This document shows, piece after piece, positions 35,055 to 43,934 of a stretch of 64,000 nucleotides of DNA. Each line of letters opens with the position of its first letter. Position 1 is the first letter of the stretch. Source of the stretch: Desulfosudis oleivorans (GTDB taxonomy: Bacteria; Desulfobacterota; Desulfobacteria; Desulfobacterales; SURF-7); the NCBI GenBank assembly GCA_020723305.1, contig DYJC01000011.1:116921-180920 (forward strand), given 5' to 3'. Under the pieces are notes generated by a model. It was not told where the DNA came from. It ran no database searches and worked only from the letters and a program-made list of their open reading frames with translations. The position numbers were made by a program, and so were the translations under genes.

Positions 35055-35936
35055 ATGACCAACAGGATAGTGATATTCGCTCATTTTGATCGGGATCATC
35101 TGATTGATGATTATGTGATCTACTATATCCGCGCTCTGAAGGAATTATCAAAGGCAATTCTGTTTGTTTCTTCCTCATCGCTGTCTGGAACTGAAATATC
35201 GAAAGTCGGGAAGCTCTGTGACAAGGTTAGCACCAGACATAACATCGGATATGATTTTATGAGCTGGAAAGCCGGATTGGATTCGATCCGGAATCTTTCC
35301 GATTATGATGAGTTGATTCTCTGCAATGACAGCGTTTATGGCCCTCTTTTTTCACTTCAAGATCTTTTTCAGAAGATGAAGGGGAAAGCGGATTTTTGGG
35401 GAATTACAGCCAGCCAGGCAAAAAAAAAATATCATATCCAAACATATTTTCTCGTTTTTACACCGAAGGTTTTTCTTTCCGATGCGTTTCAAATTTTCTT
35501 TGCGGGTATTCAACCGCATACCTGCAAAGAAAAAGTCGTTGAATCGTATGAGGTTCAATTAACCCGCCGGCTCCATTCCTGTGGGTTTACACATCAGGTG
35601 TATATTGACAATCCTGCAACAGCTCTGAATATTTTGGATTTGAAGTTGACCCAGATAAGAAACCGTGGCTTCTATCCGGTCTTGAAAAAACTAATATCGA
35701 TTTCCAGCTATCAGAAGGACAGGTGGACCCCCAATCGAGTGAACACCACCATGCTGCTCTGGAAAAAACTCATTCAGGATCATCATATGCCTTTTGTTAA
35801 AGTATCTGTGCTGCGCGATAATCCTGGAACCGTTGATATCAATGACTATAATGAGTTTATTCGGTGCAATACCGAATATGATCCGGAACTGATTCGGAAT
35901 CACCTATTGAGGCTTAAAGAAAGTGTGCCGGGCTGA
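35055..35936 (+). CDS. Rhamnan synthesis protein F family (RgpF-like) glycosyltransferase
   Basis: 293 residues matching the RgpF family: IVIFAHFDRDHLIDDYVIYY at the start, HNIGYDFMSWKAGLD and ELILCNDSVYGPLF in the middle, then FWGITAS and HIQTYFLVF. RgpF-type proteins take part in assembly of rhamnose-containing polysaccharides, which agrees with the rfbBACD genes downstream. The start is ATG 35055. Its 3' end overlaps the next glycosyltransferase gene by 14 bp, suggesting coupled translation. Confidence 0.88.
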   Translation: MTNRIVIFAHFDRDHLIDDYVIYYIRALKELSKAILFVSSSSLSGTEISKVGKLCDKVSTRHNIGYDFMSWKAGLDSIRNLSDYDELILCNDSVYGPLFSLQDLFQKMKGKADFWGITASQAKKKYHIQTYFLVFTPKVFLSDAFQIFFAGIQPHTCKEKVVESYEVQLTRRLHSCGFTHQVYIDNPATALNILDLKLTQIRNRGFYPVLKKLISISSYQKDRWTPNRVNTTMLLWKKLIQDHHMPFVKVSVLRDNPGTVDINDYNEFIRCNTEYDPELIRNHLLRLKESVPG

Positions 35937-36780
35937 GATCCAAATCCTTCTTTCGACCTATAACGGAGAACCGTATCTTGAAGAGCTGCTAGAATCGCTT
36001 ATCCATCAGACGTTTCATAATTGGCAACTGTTGATCCGTGATGATGGTTCAACAGATCAGACCGGGATAATCATTGAACGGTTTCTTCTTCAATACCCTC
36101 GGAAATTCATCCAAATACAGGATGCGGATCACAAAAATAACATATGCCTCAGCTATAACGCACTGTTGCGATCCGCCACCGCACCGTATCTGATGTTTTG
36201 TGACCAAGATGATGTCTGGTATCCGGAAAAGATTGCGCTTTCCTATCAAAAAATGCGTGATGTGGAAAAAAAGTCGCCCGGCAAACCGATTATTATCCAT
36301 TCTGATCTGGAAGTCGTGGATCGGAATCTGGAAACAGTTTCCCGTTCCTTGTGGAAATATCATCGAATCGATCCTGATCTCGGGTATGATCATAAAAATC
36401 TGCTGGCATACAATGTGGTCACCGGCTGCACCATGATGATCAATCAACCGGCAAAAATGAGTGCCATTCCAATTCCGGCGCAAGCGTACATGCATGATTG
36501 GTGGATTGCAATTCATGTGTCCCGAACCGGCTTCATCGAGTATATCGATCTTCCACTGATAAAATATCGGATTCATGCGTTAAATGCATCCGGTACCTAT
36601 CATGCCTCACGGCGTTATTTTCTGCGGCGGGTGTTTCAGTTACGGTCTATTTTTGTGGAAAATCTAAAGATTTTTCGAATGTTGAGGTTGTTGGATTTCA
36701 AGGTCGATTGGGGGGATGTTGTCATAACAAAGCTGCGTATTACGGCATGGAGGGTTATCCATGCTCTATTAAGGACCTGA
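35923..36780 (+). CDS. Family 2 glycosyltransferase (rhamnosyltransferase-like)
   Basis: 285 residues from a GTG at 35923 that lies within the previous gene's 3' end, with AAAGAAAG just upstream. GT-A motifs: ILLSTYNGEPYLEELLESL, LIRDDGSTDQT, the metal site CDQDDVWYPEK, and the C-terminal block LIKYRIHALNASG that is typical of RfbF/WbbL-type rhamnosyltransferases. It would add a sugar, probably rhamnose from dTDP-L-rhamnose, at the cytoplasmic face of the inner membrane. It directly abuts the next GT2 gene. Confidence 0.88.
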   Translation: MCRAEIQILLSTYNGEPYLEELLESLIHQTFHNWQLLIRDDGSTDQTGIIIERFLLQYPRKFIQIQDADHKNNICLSYNALLRSATAPYLMFCDQDDVWYPEKIALSYQKMRDVEKKSPGKPIIIHSDLEVVDRNLETVSRSLWKYHRIDPDLGYDHKNLLAYNVVTGCTMMINQPAKMSAIPIPAQAYMHDWWIAIHVSRTGFIEYIDLPLIKYRIHALNASGTYHASRRYFLRRVFQLRSIFVENLKIFRMLRLLDFKVDWGDVVITKLRITAWRVIHALLRT

Positions 36781-37671
36781 TTGGAGATGATTTCGTTTTT
36801 GATTGTAAACTGGAATGGAGGAGATATTTTCAAGCAGTGCATTTGCTCCATCGAAAAAAACATAATCCAGGCCGGGATTAAGAAATATGAAATCGTTGTG
36901 GTGGATAATCACTCATCCGATTTTGACCAGGAATGGCTTCTCTTTAAAAAAAATATTCGATTTACTAGAAATCAGACAAACCTCCAGTTTGCGACCGGAA
37001 CCAATCAGTGTGTCGATTATTCAACCGGCGATATTCTTTTTTTTTTAAATAACGATGTAATCTTGGGTGACAATTGTTTGTCCGCTCTGCTGATATGTCT
37101 TAAGTCCGGTCGTGCAGATGCGGTCGTGCCAAAGTTGCTGTATCCAAATGGAGACATCCAGTACAGTATCAGGGGATTTCCGACTTTGTTCAATATATTG
37201 ACGGCATCGATCGGTCTGCATCTTTTTGTGAAGCGACTGGACACATGGTTGTTAAGGAGTTTTGATTACAGCAGAAAACAACACGTGGATCAGCCGATGT
37301 TTTCAGCAGTTCTCATGAATCGGGTTACCTGGGACCGAGTCGGCCGGATGGACGGAAAATTTCCATTGCTCTTTAATGATGTCGACTGGTTTTTCCGATT
37401 CCACCGGCGGAAACTGAAATGTCTGTATCTACCGGAGGCGGAAGCGATTCATATACATGGAATGAGTGTGAATAAGAATATGTTTAAGAAAATCATCAGA
37501 TCCGTAGCATCTATGATTTGCTATTTTAAAAAACATAAACACCTTGGCAAGTTCGGTACTATTTTATTATATGGCATATCTATCATCATGCTGATTGTTC
37601 GGATATTGCGTGAAGGATTCATTTGCGCAGGGAAAACCACCCAAAAAACCATCAAAGAAACTCAAGGATAA
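36781..37671 (+). CDS. Family 2 glycosyltransferase (WbbL-like)
   Basis: 296 residues. SFLIVNWNGGDIFKQCI opens the GT-A fold; VVVDNHSSD and LFFLNNDVILG (the NND variant of the metal motif common in rhamnosyltransferases) follow. MNRVTWDRVGRMDGKFPLLF and NDVDWFFRFHRRK are the acceptor-side blocks. After about residue 235 comes a helical, partly hydrophobic tail that may sit on the membrane. The start is TTG 36781, 5 bases after AAGGA, or ATG 36787; both fit. Probably a rhamnosyltransferase given the neighbours. Confidence 0.87.
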   Translation: MEMISFLIVNWNGGDIFKQCICSIEKNIIQAGIKKYEIVVVDNHSSDFDQEWLLFKKNIRFTRNQTNLQFATGTNQCVDYSTGDILFFLNNDVILGDNCLSALLICLKSGRADAVVPKLLYPNGDIQYSIRGFPTLFNILTASIGLHLFVKRLDTWLLRSFDYSRKQHVDQPMFSAVLMNRVTWDRVGRMDGKFPLLFNDVDWFFRFHRRKLKCLYLPEAEAIHIHGMSVNKNMFKKIIRSVASMICYFKKHKHLGKFGTILLYGISIIMLIVRILREGFICAGKTTQKTIKETQG

Positions 37672-37729
37672 GACGGATATCCGTATCGAACATTCCTATC
37701 GTCTATCAAAACCGGAGGATTGAATACAC

Positions 37730-38422
37730 ATGAAACTCAGTATTGTTGTTCCATGTTACAATGAGGTATCTACAATATCCAGTATCATCCGGAAAATACA
37801 GGAAGCTCTATCCCATGATATTGAAATTATTGTAGTCGATGATGCATCAACAGATGGTACGATCGAAGTTCTACGGAAGGAAATAGCACCTTTAGTGGAT
37901 AAGGTGATTTATCATGAAGTTAATCGGGGAAAAGGGGCAGCCCTCAGGACCGGCTTTATCCAAGCCACCGGTGATATCGTAGTCGTTCAGGATGCGGATT
38001 TAGAGTATGATCCCAAAGAGCTATTGCTTTTAATGGAACCAATTTTAGAGAACAAGGCGGATGTTGTTTTTGGATCGCGTTTTATGGGCGGAAGACCTCA
38101 CCGGGTAGTATATTTCTGGCATTATATCGGCAATCGTTTTCTGACATTGCTTTCCAATATGTTTACCAATATCAATTTAAGCGACATGGAAACCTGTTAT
38201 AAAATGTTTCGCAGGGAAATCATTCAGTCCATTGAAATTCAGGAAGACCGTTTTGGATTTGAGCCGGAGATTACGGCAAAAATCGCCAGAAGCGGTTGTC
38301 GGATATATGAAGTCGGAATATCCTATTATGGGAGAACCTATCAGGAGGGGAAAAAAATCGGATGGAAAGACGGGTTCCGTGCGATTTATGCCATCCTGAA
38401 GTATAATATCTGGAAACGTTGA
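37730..38422 (+). CDS. Family 2 glycosyltransferase (dolichol-phosphate-sugar synthase-like)
   Basis: 230 residues with the polyprenyl-phosphate GT2 pattern: LSIVVPCYNEVSTISSII, IIVVDDASTDGT, VVQDADLEYDP (DxD), FGSRFMGGRPH, DMETCYKMFRRE and FGFEPEITAKIARSG. No membrane anchor. It would make a polyprenyl-phosphate-linked hexose for extracytoplasmic transfer, or glucosylate a lipid carrier. It is distinct from the GT2 at 16206. Its stop overlaps the flippase start by 4 bp. Confidence 0.9.
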   Translation: MKLSIVVPCYNEVSTISSIIRKIQEALSHDIEIIVVDDASTDGTIEVLRKEIAPLVDKVIYHEVNRGKGAALRTGFIQATGDIVVVQDADLEYDPKELLLLMEPILENKADVVFGSRFMGGRPHRVVYFWHYIGNRFLTLLSNMFTNINLSDMETCYKMFRREIIQSIEIQEDRFGFEPEITAKIARSGCRIYEVGISYYGRTYQEGKKIGWKDGFRAIYAILKYNIWKR

Positions 38423-40032
38423 TTGGCAAGATTGTTAACTTCTTGCAGTGCCGATTTTGTTTTTTCAATAATCATCAATCGTATGCATCTCCTGTCTTGA
38501 AAAATAAATCAGATATTTCCATACAAGCCAATAACCTTGACAAACTGACCCATAACAGGCTTCTGGTCAAAAACGTATTCCTGAATGCCTTCGGGTTGTT
38601 TGCACCCTTACTGGCAGCGCTTTATTCGGTTCCTGTCATCATTAAAGGCATCGGGACAGACCGGTTCGGATTGCTGACCCTGGCATGGGCGGTAGTCGGA
38701 TATTTCAGTCTGTTTGATCTAGGTCTGAATCGGGCAATCATCCAGATGGTTTCTGAAAAACTCGGAGCTGGAAAGGATCATGAAATCCCTGAATTGATCT
38801 GGACTGCTTTTTTTTCCATGTTTGCTCTTGGACTCACGGGTGCGTTGATCAGCATTCCCTGCATGCCCCTTATTGTCCAGCACATACTGAACTGCCCTGA
38901 AACTCTGAAGAAAGAGGCATTGCATTCGTTTTACATGATCGGCGCTTCGATTCCTCTTGTTGTGATTCGATCCGGTTTCCGGGGGGTTCTGATTTCCTAC
39001 CAGCGGTTTGATCTAACAAATATCGTTCGAATTCCATTGGGCTTATTTACCTTCCTGGCGCCATTATTTGTTTTGCTTTTTTCCAATTCGCTTTTTCCTA
39101 TTGTTTGTACTCTCATGGCCGGTCTGGTTCTTTCCTGCATTGCATATTTTTTAATGTGTATCCGAATTGTTCCGAATCTGGGTGAAAAAATTCTTGTAAA
39201 AAAACATCTCGTTCTTCCTCTGTTTCGGTTTGGCGGGTGGATGACTGTGACCAATATTATTGGCCCGGTTATGGTTTATATGGATCGTTTTTTTATCGGA
39301 GCCATTCTGTCATTAACCGCGGTTGCTTTCTATGCTACCCCTCATGAAATCGTAACCAAAATCATTTTAATACCCAGTGCGATTACAGGAGTACTATTTC
39401 CAGCTTTTTCAGCGAGCTATTTAAATGACAGGCAAAAACTGACCACGCTTTTTGAACGTGGTGTGAAATATATTTTTGTTATCGTATTTCCGATTATTGT
39501 TGTCATGGTTACCTTTGCCCAGGAAGGATTGGTCTTTTGGCTGGGGAATGAATTTGCAAAGAACAGCATCCATATTTTTCAATGGTTATCGGGCGGTGTA
39601 TTGTTTAACTGCTTGGCCATGGTTCCGTTTTCCCTGATACAAGGCGCTGGAAAACCAGACCTGACAGCAAAACTGCATTTGGTTGAATTGCCATTATATC
39701 TCTTTTTTTTGTGGGGGTTGATCCTGGTAAAAGGTGCGGAAGGAGCAGCGATTGCATGGAGCGGACGCATTGTGCTGGATACCATTCTGCTGTTTGTTTT
39801 TTCCCGCAAATTTTTAAAATTGGATTACCGTTCTTTTTTAATCAAAATGACTGCGTTATTTTCTACCAGTCTGATACTGGTTCTCGGATCGATGATAACC
39901 GGAACAGGGAATCGATTCATCTTTCTTTCCGGCTTCTTGATCTGTTTTGGATTGACAACATGGTTCTTTCTGGTTGAAAAAGATGAAAAGGAATTCGTTC
40001 TGGAAAATTGGAAAAAATATGTAAAGAGATAA
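38419..40032 (+). CDS. Polysaccharide flippase, MATE-like (Wzx-like)
   Basis: 537 residues, about fourteen hydrophobic segments starting at residue ~55 (LNAFGLFAPLLAALYSVPVI) with the Wzx-type blocks GLLTLAWAVVGYFSLFDLGL and FFIGAILSLTAVAFYATP. The first ~50 residues are polar and poorly conserved, so a later start (TTG in LKNKSDI) is possible; I keep TTG 38419 because it forms a 4-base overlap with the previous stop. It would flip an undecaprenyl-pyrophosphate-linked oligosaccharide to the periplasm. Its presence together with an ABC exporter in one locus is unusual. Confidence 0.88.
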   Translation: MIGKIVNFLQCRFCFFNNHQSYASPVLKNKSDISIQANNLDKLTHNRLLVKNVFLNAFGLFAPLLAALYSVPVIIKGIGTDRFGLLTLAWAVVGYFSLFDLGLNRAIIQMVSEKLGAGKDHEIPELIWTAFFSMFALGLTGALISIPCMPLIVQHILNCPETLKKEALHSFYMIGASIPLVVIRSGFRGVLISYQRFDLTNIVRIPLGLFTFLAPLFVLLFSNSLFPIVCTLMAGLVLSCIAYFLMCIRIVPNLGEKILVKKHLVLPLFRFGGWMTVTNIIGPVMVYMDRFFIGAILSLTAVAFYATPHEIVTKIILIPSAITGVLFPAFSASYLNDRQKLTTLFERGVKYIFVIVFPIIVVMVTFAQEGLVFWLGNEFAKNSIHIFQWLSGGVLFNCLAMVPFSLIQGAGKPDLTAKLHLVELPLYLFFLWGLILVKGAEGAAIAWSGRIVLDTILLFVFSRKFLKLDYRSFLIKMTALFSTSLILVLGSMITGTGNRFIFLSGFLICFGLTTWFFLVEKDEKEFVLENWKKYVKR

Positions 40033-40082
40033 TTTTTTTTGAATATCCGCTTCCTGAAAACAGGATCAATGGAAAAGAAAAA

Positions 40083-40760
40083 ATGACGATTGTTGATAAA
40101 AAAAATATTTTAAACAATCTGGATGCTTCACGGAAAGTCATACTTGAACTGGGATGCGGAAGTCAGAAGAAGCATAGTGAAGCAATCGGGATTGATGCCA
40201 TTGACTATGATTGCGTGGATATTGTCGGGGATATTTTTGAAGTGCTGAAAAAAATACCGGAGCATACCATTTCGGCGATTTATTCCTATCACTTTTTTGA
40301 ACATGTCCCTGATTTGTCCGGACTGATGAAAGAGTTGGAGAGGGTAATGGTTCCAAAGGGGAAACTTCTGGTCGTGGTACCACATTTTTCAAATCCATAT
40401 TTTTACTCGGATTATACCCATAAAATCAGTTTCGGACTGTATAGCTTTTCTTACTTTGCCAAAGATACACTTTTTTCGCGTAAAGTTCCTTCCTATGAAA
40501 GAACACCGGCCTTCACCCTTCTGAATGTCGACCTGATCTTCAAATCACCGGTTCCTTTTTATTTCAGATGGATTGTGAAACGGTTTTTTCAATATGTGTT
40601 TAACCTGAACACATATATGAAAGAGTTTTATGAGGAGAATTTCTGCTACTGGATCCCTTGCTATGAAATTCAATATGAGTTGATTAATTTCATTGAAGAG
40701 CCAATTTCAAAAGCCTGTTGTTGTAGTTCCGGCGAAAGCCGGACACGAATGAAAGCATAA
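40083..40760 (+). CDS. SAM-dependent methyltransferase with tail encoded by an inserted MITE-like element
   Basis: 225 residues from the ATG at 40083 (GGAAAAGA upstream; an in-frame ATG at 40008 lies inside the previous gene). Motif I is VILELGCGSQKKH, then an acidic strand IGIDAIDYD, and SYHFFEHVPDLSGLMKELER and MVPKGKLLVVVPH, a Methyltransf_11-type class I fold. The natural C-terminus appears to be LINFIEE: the next 19 residues, starting PISKACCC, are read from the element at 40698-40840, and a TAA in the same frame directly follows the element. The substrate is unknown, perhaps the growing glycan. Confidence 0.83.
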   Translation: MTIVDKKNILNNLDASRKVILELGCGSQKKHSEAIGIDAIDYDCVDIVGDIFEVLKKIPEHTISAIYSYHFFEHVPDLSGLMKELERVMVPKGKLLVVVPHFSNPYFYSDYTHKISFGLYSFSYFAKDTLFSRKVPSYERTPAFTLLNVDLIFKSPVPFYFRWIVKRFFQYVFNLNTYMKEFYEENFCYWIPCYEIQYELINFIEEPISKACCCSSGESRTRMKA

Positions 40761-40840
40761 CACTATCAAACATTTTCAGTTCTTTTCTGGACATCGGCTT
40801 TCGCCGGTGTGACGCTTGTCAATCGTTTTGAAATTGGCTC
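40698..40840. repeat. MITE-like element, family A, copy 2 (143 bp)
   Basis: Perfect 15-bp terminal inverted repeats: GAGCCAATTTCAAAA and TTTTGAAATTGGCTC. Inside them is a second inverted pair, CCGGCGAAAGCC and GGCTTTCGCCGG. TGAAGAG stands at both junctions (40694-40700 and 40841-40847), of which TGAA would be the duplicated target. Removing the element and one copy of the repeat restores a TAA stop for the upstream gene. It is homologous to the element at 5947-6068. Confidence 0.88.
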
Positions 40841-40856
40841 TGAAGAGTAAATATTG

Positions 40857-41915
40857 ATGAAAATTCTTCTCCTAAGTCGATACACCCGTTTGGGTGCCAG
40901 CAGCCGTCTTCGGTCTTATCAGTATCTTCCCTATTTGAGAAACCTTGGCATCGAGGTTGACGTCGCACCCTTGTTTGGTGATAACTATCTGAAGCAGTTA
41001 TACCAGGGGAAAACGAAAAATCGGAAACAGGTTCTCCGTGCATATATTCAAAGAATCCGCATCTTGATTCAATCCGGACAGTATGATCTTTTATGGATTG
41101 AATATGAGCTGTTTCCATGGCTGCCTTCTTTTGCTGAAAAACTTCTTTCTTTGTGGAATATCCCATACATTGTTGACTATGATGATGCTGTTTTTCATCG
41201 GTATGATATTCACTCGATGCGTTTGATCCGGATTCTGCTGGGACAGAAAATTGATCGCATCATGCGTAATGCTGCTCTGGTTCTTGCCGGGAACTCCTAT
41301 TTATTGGAAAGGGCCAAAAAGTCAGGAGCAGATCGGGTCGAGTATCTTCCGACAGTGATTGATCTGGAGCGTTATTCCGTCCGGGAAAAACACAGATCCA
41401 AGGAGTTCAACATCGGATGGATCGGTTCCCCCTCAACCTCCGGATACCTTCAGGATCTTCAACCGGTTCTTTCTGAACTTTGTGAGGATCAGCATACCTT
41501 TGTTACGCTTGTCGGTGCAGCAATGGATTCCATTCAGGGTCAAAGAATTCGATCACTTAAGTGGTCTGAAGCCTCGGAGGTTCAGGATATCCAGCAGTTT
41601 GACGTAGGAATCATGCCGCTGCCGGATACACTCTGGGCAAAAGGAAAGTGCGGTTATAAACTGGTTCAATACATGGCCTGCGGTGTCCCTGTGGTTGCTT
41701 CTTCCATCGGTGCCAACAGGGAAATTGTGGAAAATGAAAAAAACGGTCTTCTATCCACAAACCTTCAGGAATGGAGAGACCATCTTATCCGGCTGAGAGA
41801 TGATGCAGGTCTGAGATATCAGCTCGGCGGCAATGGCCGGAGAACGGTGGAGGAGAAGTATTGTTTGCAGGTTAATGGTCCCCGGCTGGCTTCACTTATT
41901 CAGAATCTCATTTAA
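40857..41915 (+). CDS. Family 4 glycosyltransferase
   Basis: 352 residues of GT-B fold. The N-terminal half opens ILLLSRYTRLGASSRLRSYQ with YDLLWIEYELFPWLPSF and YIVDYDDAVFHRYD. The C-terminal half has FNIGWIGSPSTSGYL, DVGIMPLPDTLWAKGKCGYK and LVQYMACGVPVVASSIGAN, where the last blocks bind the nucleotide-sugar donor. It starts at ATG 40857 (TTG 40854 adjacent). It begins only 17 bp after the MITE-like element, so any original promoter or leader would now include that element. Donor and acceptor are unknown. Confidence 0.88.
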   Translation: MKILLLSRYTRLGASSRLRSYQYLPYLRNLGIEVDVAPLFGDNYLKQLYQGKTKNRKQVLRAYIQRIRILIQSGQYDLLWIEYELFPWLPSFAEKLLSLWNIPYIVDYDDAVFHRYDIHSMRLIRILLGQKIDRIMRNAALVLAGNSYLLERAKKSGADRVEYLPTVIDLERYSVREKHRSKEFNIGWIGSPSTSGYLQDLQPVLSELCEDQHTFVTLVGAAMDSIQGQRIRSLKWSEASEVQDIQQFDVGIMPLPDTLWAKGKCGYKLVQYMACGVPVVASSIGANREIVENEKNGLLSTNLQEWRDHLIRLRDDAGLRYQLGGNGRRTVEEKYCLQVNGPRLASLIQNLI

Positions 41916-41972
41916 CAACCCCTCTTGTTCCGGCAGGAAAATTTTTTTAAGCCTTGTAAAACTGAGGACTTC

Positions 41973-43934
41973 ATGTGTGGTATTACAGGAATGATTCAAC
42001 CGGATCATTCAAAAGATTATTGGACCGATGCATTGAACAGAATGGCCCTGACAATGTCTCATCGGGGACCGGATGATGACGGAATCTGGTTTGATGCAGT
42101 GTCGGGAATCGGTCTTGCACACCGGAGACTTTCGATCATTGATCTTTCTGAAGAAGGCCATCAGCCCATGACTTCCCATTCCGGGCGATATGTGATCGTG
42201 TTCAATGGGGAAATATTTAACTTCAACGATCTACGAAAATCACTCCATGCAGAACAGATTCAATGGAAAGGCAACTCGGATACGGAAGTGATGCTTGCTG
42301 CATTTGATGCCTGGGGAATTGAGAAAGCAGTAACGCGGTTTATCGGCATGTTTGCTTTTGCCGTATGGGACAAGCAGGAACAAAGGTTGTATCTTTACAG
42401 AGACCGGCTGGGAATCAAACCCTTGTATTTTTCCCGGATTCCAAAAGGACTTCTGTTTGGTTCAGAACTGAAACCGATCATGAAGCATCCTGATTTCAAT
42501 CCCCGAATCGACAGGAATGCGCTCGCTTTATTTTTCCGGCACAGCAACATACCTGCACCATATTCCATTTTCCAAAATACATGGAAACTGCTACCTGGAA
42601 CCTTTCTTTGCCTATCGCCGGAAGAACTCTGTAAAGACTCCTGGAACCCTAAACCAGAGGCATATTGGTCGGCTCTGGATGTAGCAAAATCCGGACAGAA
42701 GAATACTCTTTCCATTCGCTTTGAGGAAGCAGTCGAACGTCTGGATTCTCTTCTTCGGGACGCAGTGCGGCTTCGAATGATCAGCGATGTGCCTTTGGGG
42801 GCTTTCCTTTCCGGAGGAGTAGACTCATCAACAATCGTTGCCCTGATGCAGGCCCAGTCCACCCGGAAAGTGAAAACATTTTCCATCGGCTTTCATGAAA
42901 CCGGCTATGATGAAGCAGGTTATGCAAAAAATGTTGCCCGGCACCTGGGAACAGACCATACGGAATTATATGTTTCTTCTGAGGATGCTCAGCAGGTTAT
43001 CCCTGAATTGCCGGCTTTGTTTGATGAACCATTCTCCGATTCCTCACAGATCCCGACCTATCTGCTTTCAAAACTGACACGCGAGCATGTCACGGTTTGT
43101 CTCTCCGGGGATGGAGGGGATGAAATCTTTGGCGGTTACAACCGCCATTTTTTATGGGAATCGATCTGGAATGTGATCCGATGGATTCCTGTTCCGGCAA
43201 GAATCGCTTTTGCCCGCATTTTCCAATCTGTTCCGCCGGAAGCATGGGACTCCTTGCTTTATAAACTGATTTCAGTGCTGCCTGAAAAGTTCAGACTGGA
43301 TACCCCTGGAGATCGAATTTACAAACTATCGGAAGCCATTACTGCCGAAACTCCTGAATTGATGTATCACAGTTTTGTCTCTCACTGGAAAAACCCGGAA
43401 TCCATCGTAATCGGAAGTCAGGAGCCTTTTACCAGGATCACGGGCAATCATCATGACTTACATTTCCGGAATTTTACCCATAAGATGATGGCTCTGGATC
43501 TGATCACCTATCTGCCGGATGATATCCTGACCAAGGTGGATCGCGCTAGCATGGGAGTAAGCCTGGAAACCCGTGTTCCCATACTGGATCACCGTGTTGT
43601 TGAATTTGCTTGGAGCCTGCCCCTTGAAATGAAAGTAAAAAACAGACAGGGAAAACGGATTCTTCGTGAAGTGCTGTACAAATATGTACCCAGAACTCTG
43701 ATCGAAAGACCCAAAACCGGTTTCGCGATTCCCCTGGATACATGGTTGCGGGGGCCTCTCCGGGACTGGGCTGAATCGCTGCTGGATAAGCGTCAGATGA
43801 AAGAACAGGGTTTTCTGAATCCAGGCCCGATTCATCTCAAATGGGCTGAACACCTTTCCGGAAGACAGAACCGGCAGCATGAGATATGGGATGTGCTGAT
43901 GTTTCAGGTATGGAAAAAACACTACAATATATGA
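41973..43934 (+). CDS. asnB: Asparagine synthetase (glutamine-hydrolysing)
   Basis: 653 residues from the ATG at 41973: the enzyme must expose Cys2 as the glutaminase nucleophile, and MCGITGMIQ does so, with GAGGAC upstream. A longer reading from 41925 would bury this Cys. The glutaminase domain (1-215) has LAHRRLSIIDLS and VFNGEIFNF. The synthetase domain has the ATP pyrophosphatase loop FLSGGVDSSTIVALM, SIGFHETGYDEAGYA and SGDGGDEIFGGYNRH. AsnB-type genes are frequent in surface-glycan clusters, where they may amidate uronic acids; ordinary asparagine synthesis is equally possible. Confidence 0.93.
   Translation: MCGITGMIQPDHSKDYWTDALNRMALTMSHRGPDDDGIWFDAVSGIGLAHRRLSIIDLSEEGHQPMTSHSGRYVIVFNGEIFNFNDLRKSLHAEQIQWKGNSDTEVMLAAFDAWGIEKAVTRFIGMFAFAVWDKQEQRLYLYRDRLGIKPLYFSRIPKGLLFGSELKPIMKHPDFNPRIDRNALALFFRHSNIPAPYSIFQNTWKLLPGTFLCLSPEELCKDSWNPKPEAYWSALDVAKSGQKNTLSIRFEEAVERLDSLLRDAVRLRMISDVPLGAFLSGGVDSSTIVALMQAQSTRKVKTFSIGFHETGYDEAGYAKNVARHLGTDHTELYVSSEDAQQVIPELPALFDEPFSDSSQIPTYLLSKLTREHVTVCLSGDGGDEIFGGYNRHFLWESIWNVIRWIPVPARIAFARIFQSVPPEAWDSLLYKLISVLPEKFRLDTPGDRIYKLSEAITAETPELMYHSFVSHWKNPESIVIGSQEPFTRITGNHHDLHFRNFTHKMMALDLITYLPDDILTKVDRASMGVSLETRVPILDHRVVEFAWSLPLEMKVKNRQGKRILREVLYKYVPRTLIERPKTGFAIPLDTWLRGPLRDWAESLLDKRQMKEQGFLNPGPIHLKWAEHLSGRQNRQHEIWDVLMFQVWKKHYNI

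Noticed and set aside
37673..37684. The 12-bp perfect palindrome ACGGATATCCGT between two glycosyltransferase genes
   Set aside because: It is short, single and without flanking promoter-like features; too weak to call an operator.
41925..41972. A longer asparagine synthetase N-terminus
   Set aside because: It would bury the essential N-terminal Cys nucleophile that follows the initiator Met at 41973.
42395..42886. A 163-codon minus-strand frame inside asnB
   Set aside because: Arg/Ser-rich mirror frame antisense to a clear asparagine synthetase, without motifs of its own.
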